The notes beneath the pieces are model-generated. The model made no database searches. It saw nothing but the letters and a program-made list of their open reading frames with translations, and was not told where the DNA came from. Both the position numbers and the translations under genes were made by a program. A stretch of DNA of 64,000 nucleotides. It comes from Croceibacterium selenioxidans (GTDB taxonomy: Bacteria > Pseudomonadota > Alphaproteobacteria > Sphingomonadales > Sphingomonadaceae). This document shows, one piece after another, positions 34,582-44,096 of this stretch (position 1 is its first letter; every line of letters begins with the position of its first letter). The stretch spans positions 248,001-312,000 of the forward strand of contig NZ_JAHFVK010000002.1 of assembly GCF_018599195.1 (NCBI RefSeq). The letters run 5' to 3'.

Positions 34582-35622
34582 ATGCCGGGCGATCAGCGCC
34601 AAAAATGGCCGGCGAAGTGGATCGTCCAGTGCGGTCTCGCCGCAGTCCTCGCGTTCAGCCCGCTTTGCATACGGGCGGAACCGGCGGGAGAGCCAAGGCT
34701 CCCAGGATCGAACCCCATCATCACCGACGCTTTTACCGCCGACCCCTCACCCTTGGTGGTTGGCGACACCGTCTATCTCTACACCTCGCATGACATCGCC
34801 AGAGGGGACGTTCTCTATGCGATGAATGACTGGCTGGTCTATTCGTCGAAGGACATGAAAGTCTGGCAAGCCCACGGTCCCGTGATGCGGGAAACGGATT
34901 TTAGCTGGGCTACCGCCACAAACAGCGCCTGGGCGGCCCAGGCGATTGAAAAGGACGGGAAGTTCTATTTCTATGCGCCGGTGAAACACAAGGAGCCCGA
35001 TCGCGGCTTTGCGATCGGCGTCGGCGTCTCGAACAGTCCGACCGGCCCCTTTGTGGACGCACGCGGCAGCGCCTTGATCACCAATAGCATGACAAAAGCG
35101 GGCCGTGACTACGACCAGGACATCGATCCAACGGTCTTCATTGACGATGACGGCACCCCCTGGCTCATGTGGGGCCACTTCACCTGTTTTCTGGCAAAGC
35201 TGCAGCCGAACATGACCGAGCTGGACGGCGAGATCATGACCATCCAACTCCCGGATTTCACCGAGGGGCCGTGGCTCTTCAAGCGAGACGGTCATTACTA
35301 CCTCGCCTACGCCTCTATCGACGAGGTCAAGCAAGGTAACGAACGGATCGCCTATGCCATGGCGCCGTCGGTGACGGGCCCCTGGACCTACAAGGGACTG
35401 ATCACGGGAGAGACCCGAAATAGCTACACGATCCATCCCGGGATCATCGCATACAAAGGCCAGTGGTACTTCTTCTACCACGATGCCTTGCTGACGATCG
35501 GTGACCTGAAGGGGGCCGACGGTCGTCGCGCAGTGGCCGTCGAGTATCTCCATTTCGATGACGACGGAGCGATCCGCCCCATTAAGCAAACAGATGCAGG
35601 GGTCAGCTTGGCAATCCCATGA
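34582..35622 (+). CDS. GH43-family glycosidase, exported
   Basis: 346 residues starting with GGGAG-TAATAA-ATG. The N-terminus is a signal peptide (hydrophobic residues 12-30). The five-bladed propeller enzyme's three acidic residues can be placed: D54 in TADPSPLVV (base), D182 in DQDIDPTVFIDDDG (pKa modulator) and E228 in DFTEGPWLFKR (acid). GH43 enzymes act as beta-xylosidases, alpha-L-arabinofuranosidases or arabinanases. With GH51, esterases and an arabinose oxidation operon nearby, arabinan or arabinoxylan side-chain removal is most likely. It diverges from the two-domain esterase. Confidence 0.88.
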   Translation: MPGDQRQKWPAKWIVQCGLAAVLAFSPLCIRAEPAGEPRLPGSNPIITDAFTADPSPLVVGDTVYLYTSHDIARGDVLYAMNDWLVYSSKDMKVWQAHGPVMRETDFSWATATNSAWAAQAIEKDGKFYFYAPVKHKEPDRGFAIGVGVSNSPTGPFVDARGSALITNSMTKAGRDYDQDIDPTVFIDDDGTPWLMWGHFTCFLAKLQPNMTELDGEIMTIQLPDFTEGPWLFKRDGHYYLAYASIDEVKQGNERIAYAMAPSVTGPWTYKGLITGETRNSYTIHPGIIAYKGQWYFFYHDALLTIGDLKGADGRRAVAVEYLHFDDDGAIRPIKQTDAGVSLAIP

Positions 35623-35633
35623 GAATGGAAGCC

Positions 35634-35668
35634 AGGCCCAGCCGCTGATTGCGACGAAGAGTGGGCCT
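35634..35668 (+). terminator. Weak stem-loop after the GH43 gene
   Basis: AGGCCCA and TGGGCCT form a perfect 7-bp inverted repeat with a 21-base loop, starting 12 bases after the GH43 stop codon. No T-run follows. The remaining bases up to the TpsB start at 35872 show no gene; they should contain the tps promoter, which I could not place. Confidence 0.3.
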
Positions 35669-35871
35669 CACGCTCAGGGATCGGGAAGCTGCCGTTCACT
35701 TTGATTCGTAGCTTTTTGGTTCAACTTTAGGATCATCTACGCCGTAGCTGGATGGCTAGACTGCCGTGGGCGGCTCATTGCTTCGGCGACAGGCGAAAAC
35801 CAGGGTTTCCGTGGGTCTATTGATCCCGCCCATGTTGTGGACTAGGCCGCGTCAGGTTTCGGCGCTCGGGG

Positions 35872-37593
35872 GTGTGCGTGGGGTATTTTGGGGGGCTTCG
35901 CGCCATTCGCGGTGCGATTTTGATTGGTTCGTGTGTCGCCGGTTGCCTCACGGCGATCCCAACGACGGCCCAGGTGGCATTGCCCTCCCGTCAGGAACTC
36001 GACCCTGCCAGAGCCGCGCCGATACCCGCTGCACCGCGCCGCGATCTATTCAAGGGTATTGAGTCCGCCCCCTGCGCCTTTCGCGACAGCCCTTTGAAGG
36101 TCAAGCTCAGCGCCGTGGAGTTCCGCGGTGCGGCAGCGGGCGACCTGGCGTTGTCGGACGAAGCCCTCGCCTCGACTTACGCCGAGTTCATCGGCCAGGA
36201 AATGCCGCTCAGCGTGGTCTGCGACATCCGTGACCGCGCGGCCGCCCTCTATCTGCGCAAAGGCGTGCTCGCGAGTGTAGTCATCCCCGAGCAGCAGATC
36301 ACCGAAGGGCGGTTAACCCTGACGGTGGTCGAAGCGCGGATCGAGGCGGTCACCTATCACGGCGATGCGGGCCCGGGCCAAAAGCAGGTCGAACGCTTCC
36401 TCAACCACTTGCGCGGTCTGGCGCCGTTCGATCTCAACGTCGCCCAGCGCTACCTGCTGCTGGCTTCGGACGTGCCGGGCGTAACCATTCAGTCGGTGCT
36501 CAAACCTTCCACCGCCGGTGACGGCGCACTGGATCTCGATATCGCCATCGCCCGCGATGCTGTCGACGGCTCGGTAATGACCCAGAACTATGGTTCGAAG
36601 ACGGTCGGCCGCGACCTCACCATGGCGCGGGTGGATTTCAACAGCTTCACCTCGCTGGGTGAGCGTACTTCGGTGATTGCCTACGGGACCCTCGCCTCCG
36701 ACGAACAGCGTGTGCTGCAGGTGGTTGAACGGTTCTTCATCGGCGGCAATGGGCTCGCAGCGGAATTGTCCGGGGCGGGGTCCTGGACCCGACCGGGAGA
36801 CACGTTGAAGCCGCTCGAACTCGAAGGCACGTCCTTCGCGGGGAGCGTCCGCTTCACCTACCCCCTGATCCGCCACGGCCGCCGCAACCTCAACATCGGG
36901 GCGGGCTTCGACCTTATCGACCAGTCCGTAGACTTCGGCGGAGGCCTGGCCACGCTGACGGACGACCACCTGCGCGTCTTCTTCGCGCGCCTCGACGGCC
37001 ACTACGCGCCCGCGAGCCTGGCCGATCACTCCTTCGCGATGACGGGAGCGCTCGAAGTGCGGCAAGGCATCCGCGGTCTGGGTGCGAGCAGCTTTGGCGA
37101 TCCAAGGGCCTCTCGCTATCTGGCCAAGCCTGACGCCACGGTGTTCCGGGCTGAGGGTGAAGTCGGCGCGCGCCTGGCGGGCCCCGTGATCGGCAAGATC
37201 GTAGGTGCCTGGCAATATACCGACGATCCGCTCCTCTCCTACGAAGAGTACGGCGTCGGCAACCTGACGATCGGCCGCGGCTATGATCCGTCCGTCGCCT
37301 CCGGGGACCGCGCCCTCGCTGCCACGATCGAGCTGAGCACCGTGCCCCTGCCCCTGCAAGGCGGCCGCTCTGCCTGGCGACCCTACGTCTTCTACGACGC
37401 AGCCGAACTGACAAATCTGGGCTTCGGTGCGGGCAAGCTGAACCTGGCTTCGGCCGGGTTCGGACTTCGCGCCCAGCTCACCCCGGGCGTAGCGATCGAC
37501 GTCGCTTATGCCGAGCCGTTCGACAGCCCCTTCGGCGTAGGCGATGAGCCGCCCGCCCGTCTTCTCGTCTCGCTGTCCGCCCTGGTCTTCTAG
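35872..37593 (+). CDS. TpsB/ShlB-family outer-membrane transporter of a two-partner secretion system
   Basis: 573 residues from a GTG; a second GTG at 35878 is possible. The signal peptide ends near PTTAQ (residue 34). Two POTRA domains follow (about 68-140 and 145-215; LKVKLSAVEFRG, VIPEQQITEGRLTLTVVEARI), then a 16-strand FhaC-type barrel with the conserved IGRGYDPS loop that reaches into the pore. The last strand ends with an aromatic residue (SALVF). C68 and C117 in POTRA 1 may form a disulfide. It should export the TpsA protein encoded 25 bases downstream across the outer membrane. Confidence 0.9.
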   Translation: MCVGYFGGLRAIRGAILIGSCVAGCLTAIPTTAQVALPSRQELDPARAAPIPAAPRRDLFKGIESAPCAFRDSPLKVKLSAVEFRGAAAGDLALSDEALASTYAEFIGQEMPLSVVCDIRDRAAALYLRKGVLASVVIPEQQITEGRLTLTVVEARIEAVTYHGDAGPGQKQVERFLNHLRGLAPFDLNVAQRYLLLASDVPGVTIQSVLKPSTAGDGALDLDIAIARDAVDGSVMTQNYGSKTVGRDLTMARVDFNSFTSLGERTSVIAYGTLASDEQRVLQVVERFFIGGNGLAAELSGAGSWTRPGDTLKPLELEGTSFAGSVRFTYPLIRHGRRNLNIGAGFDLIDQSVDFGGGLATLTDDHLRVFFARLDGHYAPASLADHSFAMTGALEVRQGIRGLGASSFGDPRASRYLAKPDATVFRAEGEVGARLAGPVIGKIVGAWQYTDDPLLSYEEYGVGNLTIGRGYDPSVASGDRALAATIELSTVPLPLQGGRSAWRPYVFYDAAELTNLGFGAGKLNLASAGFGLRAQLTPGVAIDVAYAEPFDSPFGVGDEPPARLLVSLSALVF

Positions 37594-37618
37594 CCGCATG
37601 AAATCTCCGGAGCTTCCC

Positions 37619-40600
37619 ATGACGCAGTCTCAGATCCGCATGATTTCCCAACCGGCCGCCAAGCCCTCGGCCCGCCTGACCCGGTTGCTGGTGAGCTCGG
37701 CCCTGTGTGGCGCGGCGATGCTCCCCCAGCCCAGCCTGGCGGGGACGCTGCCGGGCATACCGAGTGCCGCCAACATCACGGTCTCGGCAGGCGGATCCCA
37801 GCCGCTCATCACCTTTCCCGACGCCATAACCCTCCAGATAGAACTCAACGCGCCGCGAACGGTGATCAACTGGTCCAGCCTCCACGTCAGCAGCGGCGAT
37901 GCGATGAACTTCATCTTCGATGCCGCCAGCGACATCGTGCTCAACAAGACGACGAGCCAGATCGCCATCGATAGCGGTGGGATCGTGACCGGCACGGTGG
38001 GCGCCGCGACCGGCGGCAACATCTGGTTCTATTCTCCGCAGGGCGTAATCGTCTCCCCTGGCGCGACGATGACCGCCGGCGGCTTCGTATTCAGCCGCGG
38101 GACTTCGCTCAGCGACGTGAGCTTCGTCAGCGCGGCCGACCCGCTCGCCAACCTGCGCGCGGCCACCGACGCGCTGATCCGGATCACGACGATTTCCAGC
38201 GCCACCAGCGCCTCGATCAACAGCAGCGGGGACGTTGTCTTGAGCGCGTCGTCCGGCGCCCTGAACGTCAGCACCGTGGAGGGCAATACCGCTCAGGTGA
38301 GCACCACAAGCGGCTCGATCACCATTAGCGAAATGATCGCGACCGGTGGCGCGGCCGTAGTGACCGCAGGCGGACCGGGCGCGACGGTGACCTCGATCAC
38401 CGGGGCGACGGGTGTTACTGTCTCCTCGAACAACAACACTTCCGTCGGATCCGCCACCACCACGGGCTCCGGGGACATCAACATCTCGAGCAACGGGTCA
38501 GCCTCGCTTACCCTCGGCAATTCGGGCCGCGATCTGACTTTGAGCGCACCGCAGGTGTTCATGAGCACCGTCGATGCGGTGCGCGACGTCTTCGTGACCG
38601 GTACGACCAGCGCGTTCGTAACCAACCGGATCTTTGCTGGCGATGATATCGAGATCACTGCGGACGGTGACGTATCGGCGGGCGGCGCCTATCTCAAATC
38701 CACCGGCGTCGGAGCGGTCGACGATGCTCATATTCTACTCAGTTCGGCAACCGGATCGGTAAACGCCAGCAACACCTTACTGACCCAGGGGACCGGCGTG
38801 GCGGCCGGGGACATTACGATCAGCGCCGCCACAACCGCGACCGCGGGGACGCTCAACTCCAGCCGCGATGTGCAGGTCACCGGCGTGACCGCCAGCCTTG
38901 CATCCGGCACCGCCGCCCGCGACCTCTTCGTCACCGCCACCACGGGCGGAGCAACCGTCAGCAATCAGGCCTTTGCCGGCGACGACGTCGAAATCACCGC
39001 GACGGGCAACATCCAGGCCAGCGGCGCGACCTTGCGGTCCACTGGGATTGGCGCAACGGACGACGCGCACGTGCTGGCCCGCTCAACGGTAGGCGCGGTC
39101 GCAGTGGGTACGGCACAAACTCAGGGGACGGGTCTTGCGGCAGGTGACGTTACGGTCTCCGCCGCCACCAACGCGACCCTGGGATCGGCAAGCTCATCAC
39201 GCGATCTGGTGTGGGCAGGATCGTCGGGTCTGGACCTGACCGGGACTTACAGCGCGGTTAGAAACGCGTCTCTGACGACGAGCGGCACGATCAGCCAAGC
39301 GAGCGGCTCGCTGACCGCGGGTACCTTGAGCGCCGCCGCGCAGAACGGAATCTCGCTAGGCCAGATCAGCAACAACGTGACCAGCCTTGGCGCGATCAAT
39401 AGCGGCCTCGGCAACTTCACCTATAGCGACGCAGACGACTTCGCCCTCACCGGTTCGACCATTGGCCAGACGGTGACTCTCACCTCGGCCGCCGGAGCGA
39501 TCACTCAAACGGGCGGCTCGTTGACGGCCACGACACTAGCCGCGTCGGCCGCCAACGGTATCAGCCTGACCCGAGCCGGCAACGGGCTGAACATCCTCGC
39601 GGGTCTGAGCAACAGTGGAAGCGGCGACATCTCCCTCCACAGCATCTACAGCATGGTCGTGGCGGGCGACATCACTACGCCAGGCGGTGTGTCGCTCAGC
39701 TCCGGCGGCACGATTACGCAGACCGGCGGGCTCGTCACGGCGGGTTCGTTGAGCGCCCTGGCCGGTGTGGGCCTCAACCTCTCCGCAGCCAATTTGATCG
39801 ACAGCCTCGGCTCGATCAGTGCGGTGGGAGGCGGCGTCACGATCGTCAACGCCAAGGCCCTTGCGATCACCGACACGGTCTCCGCCGCGAACGGCGTGTT
39901 CATCCAAACCACCGCCGGCGCTCTCAGCATGACTTCGGGCGGCGAGGTGGTCGCGAACGTTGACGCGACGCTGGTCGGAGCCGGTGAATTCAGCGGCGAG
40001 CTGGGCTCTGTGAGCGGCACTAACGTCTCGATCACCGCGGCAACGGGTGATGCACTGGTGGGCCACATCACCACACTCGGTGGGAACGCCACGGTCGAGG
40101 CTCTGGCAGGCGCGGCCTCGCTGCGCGATGTCACGGGTTCCGGCGGCACAGTCGAAGTCAACGCGAGCGGCACCGCCACTCTCGGCGCCGACAATCTAGC
40201 GGGGATCACGGCGGCCAATCGCGCCATTCACACCGGGCCCGTTTCGGTCACCTCTTCGAACGGTGACGCGCGGGTATTCCTGGACAGTCTCAATGCCAAT
40301 CTGACCTCGGTCAGCGCCAACTCCTCGACCGGGACCGCATCGGTCGACGTCGCCGGTGGCTTTGCGGTCGGTTCGGTTAGCGGCCACAACGTTGTCCTGT
40401 CGGCGAGCGCTGGCACGATCGATGCCTCCTCGATCGCGGTGGCCGGCGGCGACTTCACCGCGACGGCGCAGGATTGGGCTGGCGTCACGCTAAGTCCAGG
40501 AGGAACCATCCAGAACCTGTCGATTACCGACACGCTCGGCGATTTCGACTTCAGCGGCAACGACTTCCATTACTCCAACAACATAACGATCGCGGCACTC

Positions 40601-42628
40601 GATGGCAGCGTGATCGGCGGGGATGTGACCTCCGATAATGGCTCGATCCTAATCGATGGCTTTGGTGGCCAACTCGGCGCGCTGACAGCCGCGAACGGAT
40701 CTGTAGAGGCAGTGGCCTCGGTCGACAGCATGAACGTGGCCTCTGCCACGGCCCTGGATCGGATCGAGGTGTCGGGCGCCGCAGGAGCTACCCTCAGTGC
40801 GGCTACCCTTACGGGAACCGGCGCCAACAGCCTGCAAATCACGTCCTCTGGCGGGAATGTCGTACTTGGTGCGGCTGCGCCGGGCGCGATCACCGCCAGC
40901 CACTTCGTCACCTCGGCAGGGACTTCTACCACAGTCCAGGCCGTGGCAGGCGCCGGACAGGTCGACGTCAATCTCGACCATACGACCAATGCGGAGCTGT
41001 CGCTGGTCGATGGCCGCGACGGTGTGCGTGTCAAGGTGCTCAACGGGTCCCAGAGCATCGGCCATGCTCGTTCGACGGGTGGTGGAGTGCGGATCGAAGG
41101 CCCGAGCGGCGCGCTCGTGGTCGATCAGTTGACGGCCCAGCAGGATTCGGAAGTGCTCGGCGGCGGCGACACCCGGATTGTCTCGGCCACTGCGGCGACT
41201 GACCTTTCGGTTGAGTCCGCAACCGGAAACCTGCGCTTTGGCAATGCCACGCCGGGTCACGTGATCGAGGTGGCGGGCGTCCTGTCGCTTGATGCCGCCG
41301 GCAACATTGCGCAGGATGCCATCGTCGAAGCGGTGACGCTCAACGCGACGGCCGGGACCGGCATCACCCTGTTGAGCGCCAATCGCGTGCAGCACCTGGG
41401 GTCGATCGACGTCGGCTCGGGCGGCTTTGCATTCAAGGGAGCAGGTTCCTACGACCTCACAGATAACATCAGCGCTGCGGGCCAGGTGGTGGACTTGCGC
41501 TCGACAGGTGCGATTGACCAGGCCGCGGGCACTATCACGGCCCAGTCGCTTACCGGCCAGACGGTCGGCGGAGCGAACTTCGCCGGCGCCAACGCGATCG
41601 CCCAGCTGGACGATTTCGCCAACGCCGGCGGTCTATTGCTGTTGAATGACGCCGCTGCGCTGACGATCGTCGGAACGGTATCGAGCAGCGATCGCCTGGT
41701 GATCCGTTCTCATGGCGGAATGACCTTCGCCAGCACCGGCACGGTTCGCGCGGATGGTGCCGGAGACGCGGTAACCCTGGCCTCCGACGGTGTGTTCACC
41801 AACGGACGGGGCGTCGATGCGGTGACCGCGGGCAACGCGGCGGGCCGCTGGTTGATCTACACGCAGGCTGCCGGGGATCCGGCGGGTTCGACCTCCGGCG
41901 ACCAGTTCGGTGGCCTCGCCGGTAAGAGCTTCTACGGCTCGGCCTACGACTTCACGACCGGATTGTTCAGCGCGGCACCGAATGCGGGCAACCGCTTCGT
42001 CCATGCCTATCGACCCGTCCTGACCGTAAATCCGGTCACCATGACCGTCACGTACAACGGCACCGTTCCGACACCGAACTGGATGATTGCGGGCCTTGTG
42101 AACGGTGATCTCGCGGCCGATGCCTGGACCGGCGCGCCCATCTTCACAGGTGGCGGCAAAAATGCCGGCAATTACGTCCTGACGGCGGCCGCGGGCACAT
42201 TGGCTTCCGACCTCAACTACGCGTTCGCCTTTGGCACCAGCACCTTGCGCATCGATCCGAGAGCCCTGACGGTAACCGCGTTCGATGCATTCAAGGCAGT
42301 CGGCCAGGCGGACCCTAGCCTGCTCTATTCGATCACTTCCGGAGAGCTGGTTTCGGGCGACGCCTTCACCGGAGCCCTCACGCGCAGCCCGGGTGAAGCG
42401 CCCGGAGACTATCGGATCGGTCGCGGCACGCTCAGCCTGTCCCCGAATTACGTGCTGACCTTCAACGGCGCGACTTTCACGATCAGGCCGGTTCCGACGA
42501 ACGACCCGGCGGGTTCGGCGCTATTGAAGGCTCTGCCCCGGTCGCTCGACTTCAACTTGAACTGGGATCCGGCGGCCAGCCTCACCACGACGAGCGAGGA
42601 CTGCGCGAGCGCCGGCTGTCCTTCGTAA
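37619..42628 (+). CDS. TpsA-family filamentous exoprotein/adhesin with C-terminal MBG domains
   Basis: 1669 residues from ATG 37619, with GGAG seven bases upstream and 25 bases after the TpsB stop. An extended signal peptide (to about residue 41, SLAG) precedes the TPS domain (about 45-190; TVINWSSLHVSSGDAMNF, then NIWFYSPQGVIVSPGATM in place of the usual NPNG). A long Ser/Thr/Gly/Ala-rich beta-helix follows, with a 113-residue tandem duplication (about 320-550) and repeats ending ITQTGG.LTA. Residues about 1463-1630 form two MBG-like domains. The only cysteines after the signal peptide are C1662 and C1667 at the very end. It is probably a cell-surface adhesin. Confidence 0.88.
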   Translation: MTQSQIRMISQPAAKPSARLTRLLVSSALCGAAMLPQPSLAGTLPGIPSAANITVSAGGSQPLITFPDAITLQIELNAPRTVINWSSLHVSSGDAMNFIFDAASDIVLNKTTSQIAIDSGGIVTGTVGAATGGNIWFYSPQGVIVSPGATMTAGGFVFSRGTSLSDVSFVSAADPLANLRAATDALIRITTISSATSASINSSGDVVLSASSGALNVSTVEGNTAQVSTTSGSITISEMIATGGAAVVTAGGPGATVTSITGATGVTVSSNNNTSVGSATTTGSGDINISSNGSASLTLGNSGRDLTLSAPQVFMSTVDAVRDVFVTGTTSAFVTNRIFAGDDIEITADGDVSAGGAYLKSTGVGAVDDAHILLSSATGSVNASNTLLTQGTGVAAGDITISAATTATAGTLNSSRDVQVTGVTASLASGTAARDLFVTATTGGATVSNQAFAGDDVEITATGNIQASGATLRSTGIGATDDAHVLARSTVGAVAVGTAQTQGTGLAAGDVTVSAATNATLGSASSSRDLVWAGSSGLDLTGTYSAVRNASLTTSGTISQASGSLTAGTLSAAAQNGISLGQISNNVTSLGAINSGLGNFTYSDADDFALTGSTIGQTVTLTSAAGAITQTGGSLTATTLAASAANGISLTRAGNGLNILAGLSNSGSGDISLHSIYSMVVAGDITTPGGVSLSSGGTITQTGGLVTAGSLSALAGVGLNLSAANLIDSLGSISAVGGGVTIVNAKALAITDTVSAANGVFIQTTAGALSMTSGGEVVANVDATLVGAGEFSGELGSVSGTNVSITAATGDALVGHITTLGGNATVEALAGAASLRDVTGSGGTVEVNASGTATLGADNLAGITAANRAIHTGPVSVTSSNGDARVFLDSLNANLTSVSANSSTGTASVDVAGGFAVGSVSGHNVVLSASAGTIDASSIAVAGGDFTATAQDWAGVTLSPGGTIQNLSITDTLGDFDFSGNDFHYSNNITIAALDGSVIGGDVTSDNGSILIDGFGGQLGALTAANGSVEAVASVDSMNVASATALDRIEVSGAAGATLSAATLTGTGANSLQITSSGGNVVLGAAAPGAITASHFVTSAGTSTTVQAVAGAGQVDVNLDHTTNAELSLVDGRDGVRVKVLNGSQSIGHARSTGGGVRIEGPSGALVVDQLTAQQDSEVLGGGDTRIVSATAATDLSVESATGNLRFGNATPGHVIEVAGVLSLDAAGNIAQDAIVEAVTLNATAGTGITLLSANRVQHLGSIDVGSGGFAFKGAGSYDLTDNISAAGQVVDLRSTGAIDQAAGTITAQSLTGQTVGGANFAGANAIAQLDDFANAGGLLLLNDAAALTIVGTVSSSDRLVIRSHGGMTFASTGTVRADGAGDAVTLASDGVFTNGRGVDAVTAGNAAGRWLIYTQAAGDPAGSTSGDQFGGLAGKSFYGSAYDFTTGLFSAAPNAGNRFVHAYRPVLTVNPVTMTVTYNGTVPTPNWMIAGLVNGDLAADAWTGAPIFTGGGKNAGNYVLTAAAGTLASDLNYAFAFGTSTLRIDPRALTVTAFDAFKAVGQADPSLLYSITSGELVSGDAFTGALTRSPGEAPGDYRIGRGTLSLSPNYVLTFNGATFTIRPVPTNDPAGSALLKALPRSLDFNLNWDPAASLTTTSEDCASAGCPS

Positions 42629-42644
42629 TGAAAGACAGCCGGCG
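42610..42644. terminator. Strong stem-loop at the TpsA end
   Basis: CGCCGGCTGTC and GACAGCCGGCG form a perfect 11-bp inverted repeat with a 13-base loop. The left arm lies inside the last TpsA codons, and the stop codon is in the loop. It lies just before the convergent stop of the efflux outer-membrane gene (42664). No T-run follows, so it may protect mRNA ends or act as a bidirectional terminator. Confidence 0.5.
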
Positions 42645-42663
42645 AACGCCTCGAGGACCTGGG

Positions 42664-44088
42664 CTATCCCCGATTGTCTGCGTTCCCTGACCAACCGCCA
42701 CCCAAGGCACGGAAAAGGTCGATCTGCGTGCGGGAGACGACTGCATCCTGGATTGCCAACTGCGACCGCGCTTCCGCCAGGGTGCGCTCGGCATCAAGGC
42801 GGGCGAGCGAATTGATCGTGCCCTCTCTCTGCTGCGCACTGATGATGCGGACGGCCCGCTCGGCCTGATCGCTGGCGGACTGCAGCGAAGCGCGACGTTC
42901 GAGGGCACGGGCATAGTTGGAGAGGGCCGTCTCGGTTTCCTCCAGCGCCAGCAGCACTGTGCCATCGAACGCGGCCAGCGACCCTTGCGTATCCGCCTCC
43001 GCCGCAGCGATCCGCGCGCGGGCCGGCTCCTGATTGGGAAGGGCCCAGCTTAATAATGAACCGAGCGCCCAGCGCAGCGGACCGCCGGTGAACAAGTCGC
43101 CGAGGTCGGTCGCCGTAGAGCCGATCGAAGCGCCCAGCGTGATGCGGGGATAGAGGTCGGCGGTGGCGACGCCGATGCGCGCCGTGTCCGCCGCCAATCG
43201 CCGTTCGGCGGCGCGGATATCGGGCCGGCGGGCCAACAGAGCGGCACCGTCGCCGACCGGGATCGCCTCGCGGATCTCCAGCCCGATGCTGCGCTCCCCG
43301 GCAATGGCGGGCAATTCGGCGGGCGCCCTGCCAGTAAGCGTGGCGAGGCGGAACAGCGCCGCCTGCCGCTCGGCCTCGATCGCCGGAATTTCTGCCGCCC
43401 GCTGTTCGCGCAACGTCGCGATCTGGGCGACGGCAAGTCCGGTCTCGAGCCCGGCATCGTGGCGGCGCGAGGTCAGCGCGAGCGACTCGTCGAGCAGCCG
43501 CACGATATCACGGGCCACTCGCAGCCGTGCCGCACCCGAAGCCGCGTCGGCATAGGCGCGGGTGGTATCCGCTACGACCATCACCCGCACCGCATCGGCA
43601 TCGGCTTGGCTCGCGGCGAGATCGGCCCGTGCCGCCTCCACCGAGCGCCCCACCCGTCCGAAAAGATCGAGTTCGTACCCGACCTCGATGCCGGCATCGT
43701 AGCTCCAACCTTCCTGGTCGGCACCGGCGGGCACCTGGCTCTCCGGCAGGCGGTTGTAGCTGCCACCTGCCCCGATCGCTGTCTGCGGCAGCCGGTCCGC
43801 ACGCGCGCCGCGCAGGCCCGCTCGGGCCCGTTCGATGCGTGCGGCGGCCTGGCGGACGTCAGTATTGGCGGCGAGCGCGTCTGCGATCAGGCCGTCGAGC
43901 ACCGGATCATCGTAGAGCCGCCACCAGTCCTCCGGCAGCGGGCTCGCGGAGACCGGCGGTGCACCCGCAGCAAGAAAGGGGCCGGACGTCGCTGGATGGG
44001 GGGAAGATGCGACATAGTCCGGCCCCGCCGCGCACCCCGTAAGGGCGAGCGCGGAAAGGGAGGCGAGAGCGAAAGAGCGGAAAGTCAT
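42664..44088 (-). CDS. NodT-family outer-membrane efflux lipoprotein
   Basis: 474 residues from ATG 44088; the longer frame overlaps the pump gene. The lipobox is LALTGC (C19). Two OEP repeats follow, with WWRLYDDPVLDGLIADALAA near the start, GYELDLFGRVGRSVEAARAD centrally and RRPDIRAAERRLAADTARIG in the second half. It forms the outer-membrane channel of an RND tripartite pump. It lies 8 bases downstream of the pump gene in one operon. Confidence 0.92.
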   Translation of the reverse strand: MTFRSFALASLSALALTGCAAGPDYVASSPHPATSGPFLAAGAPPVSASPLPEDWWRLYDDPVLDGLIADALAANTDVRQAAARIERARAGLRGARADRLPQTAIGAGGSYNRLPESQVPAGADQEGWSYDAGIEVGYELDLFGRVGRSVEAARADLAASQADADAVRVMVVADTTRAYADAASGAARLRVARDIVRLLDESLALTSRRHDAGLETGLAVAQIATLREQRAAEIPAIEAERQAALFRLATLTGRAPAELPAIAGERSIGLEIREAIPVGDGAALLARRPDIRAAERRLAADTARIGVATADLYPRITLGASIGSTATDLGDLFTGGPLRWALGSLLSWALPNQEPARARIAAAEADTQGSLAAFDGTVLLALEETETALSNYARALERRASLQSASDQAERAVRIISAQQREGTINSLARLDAERTLAEARSQLAIQDAVVSRTQIDLFRALGGGWSGNADNRG

Positions 44089-44096
44089 CCGGGCAC

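Noticed and set aside
36313-37620. 435-codon open frame on the minus strand
   Set aside because: It is antisense to TpsB, whose POTRA domains and barrel are well supported.
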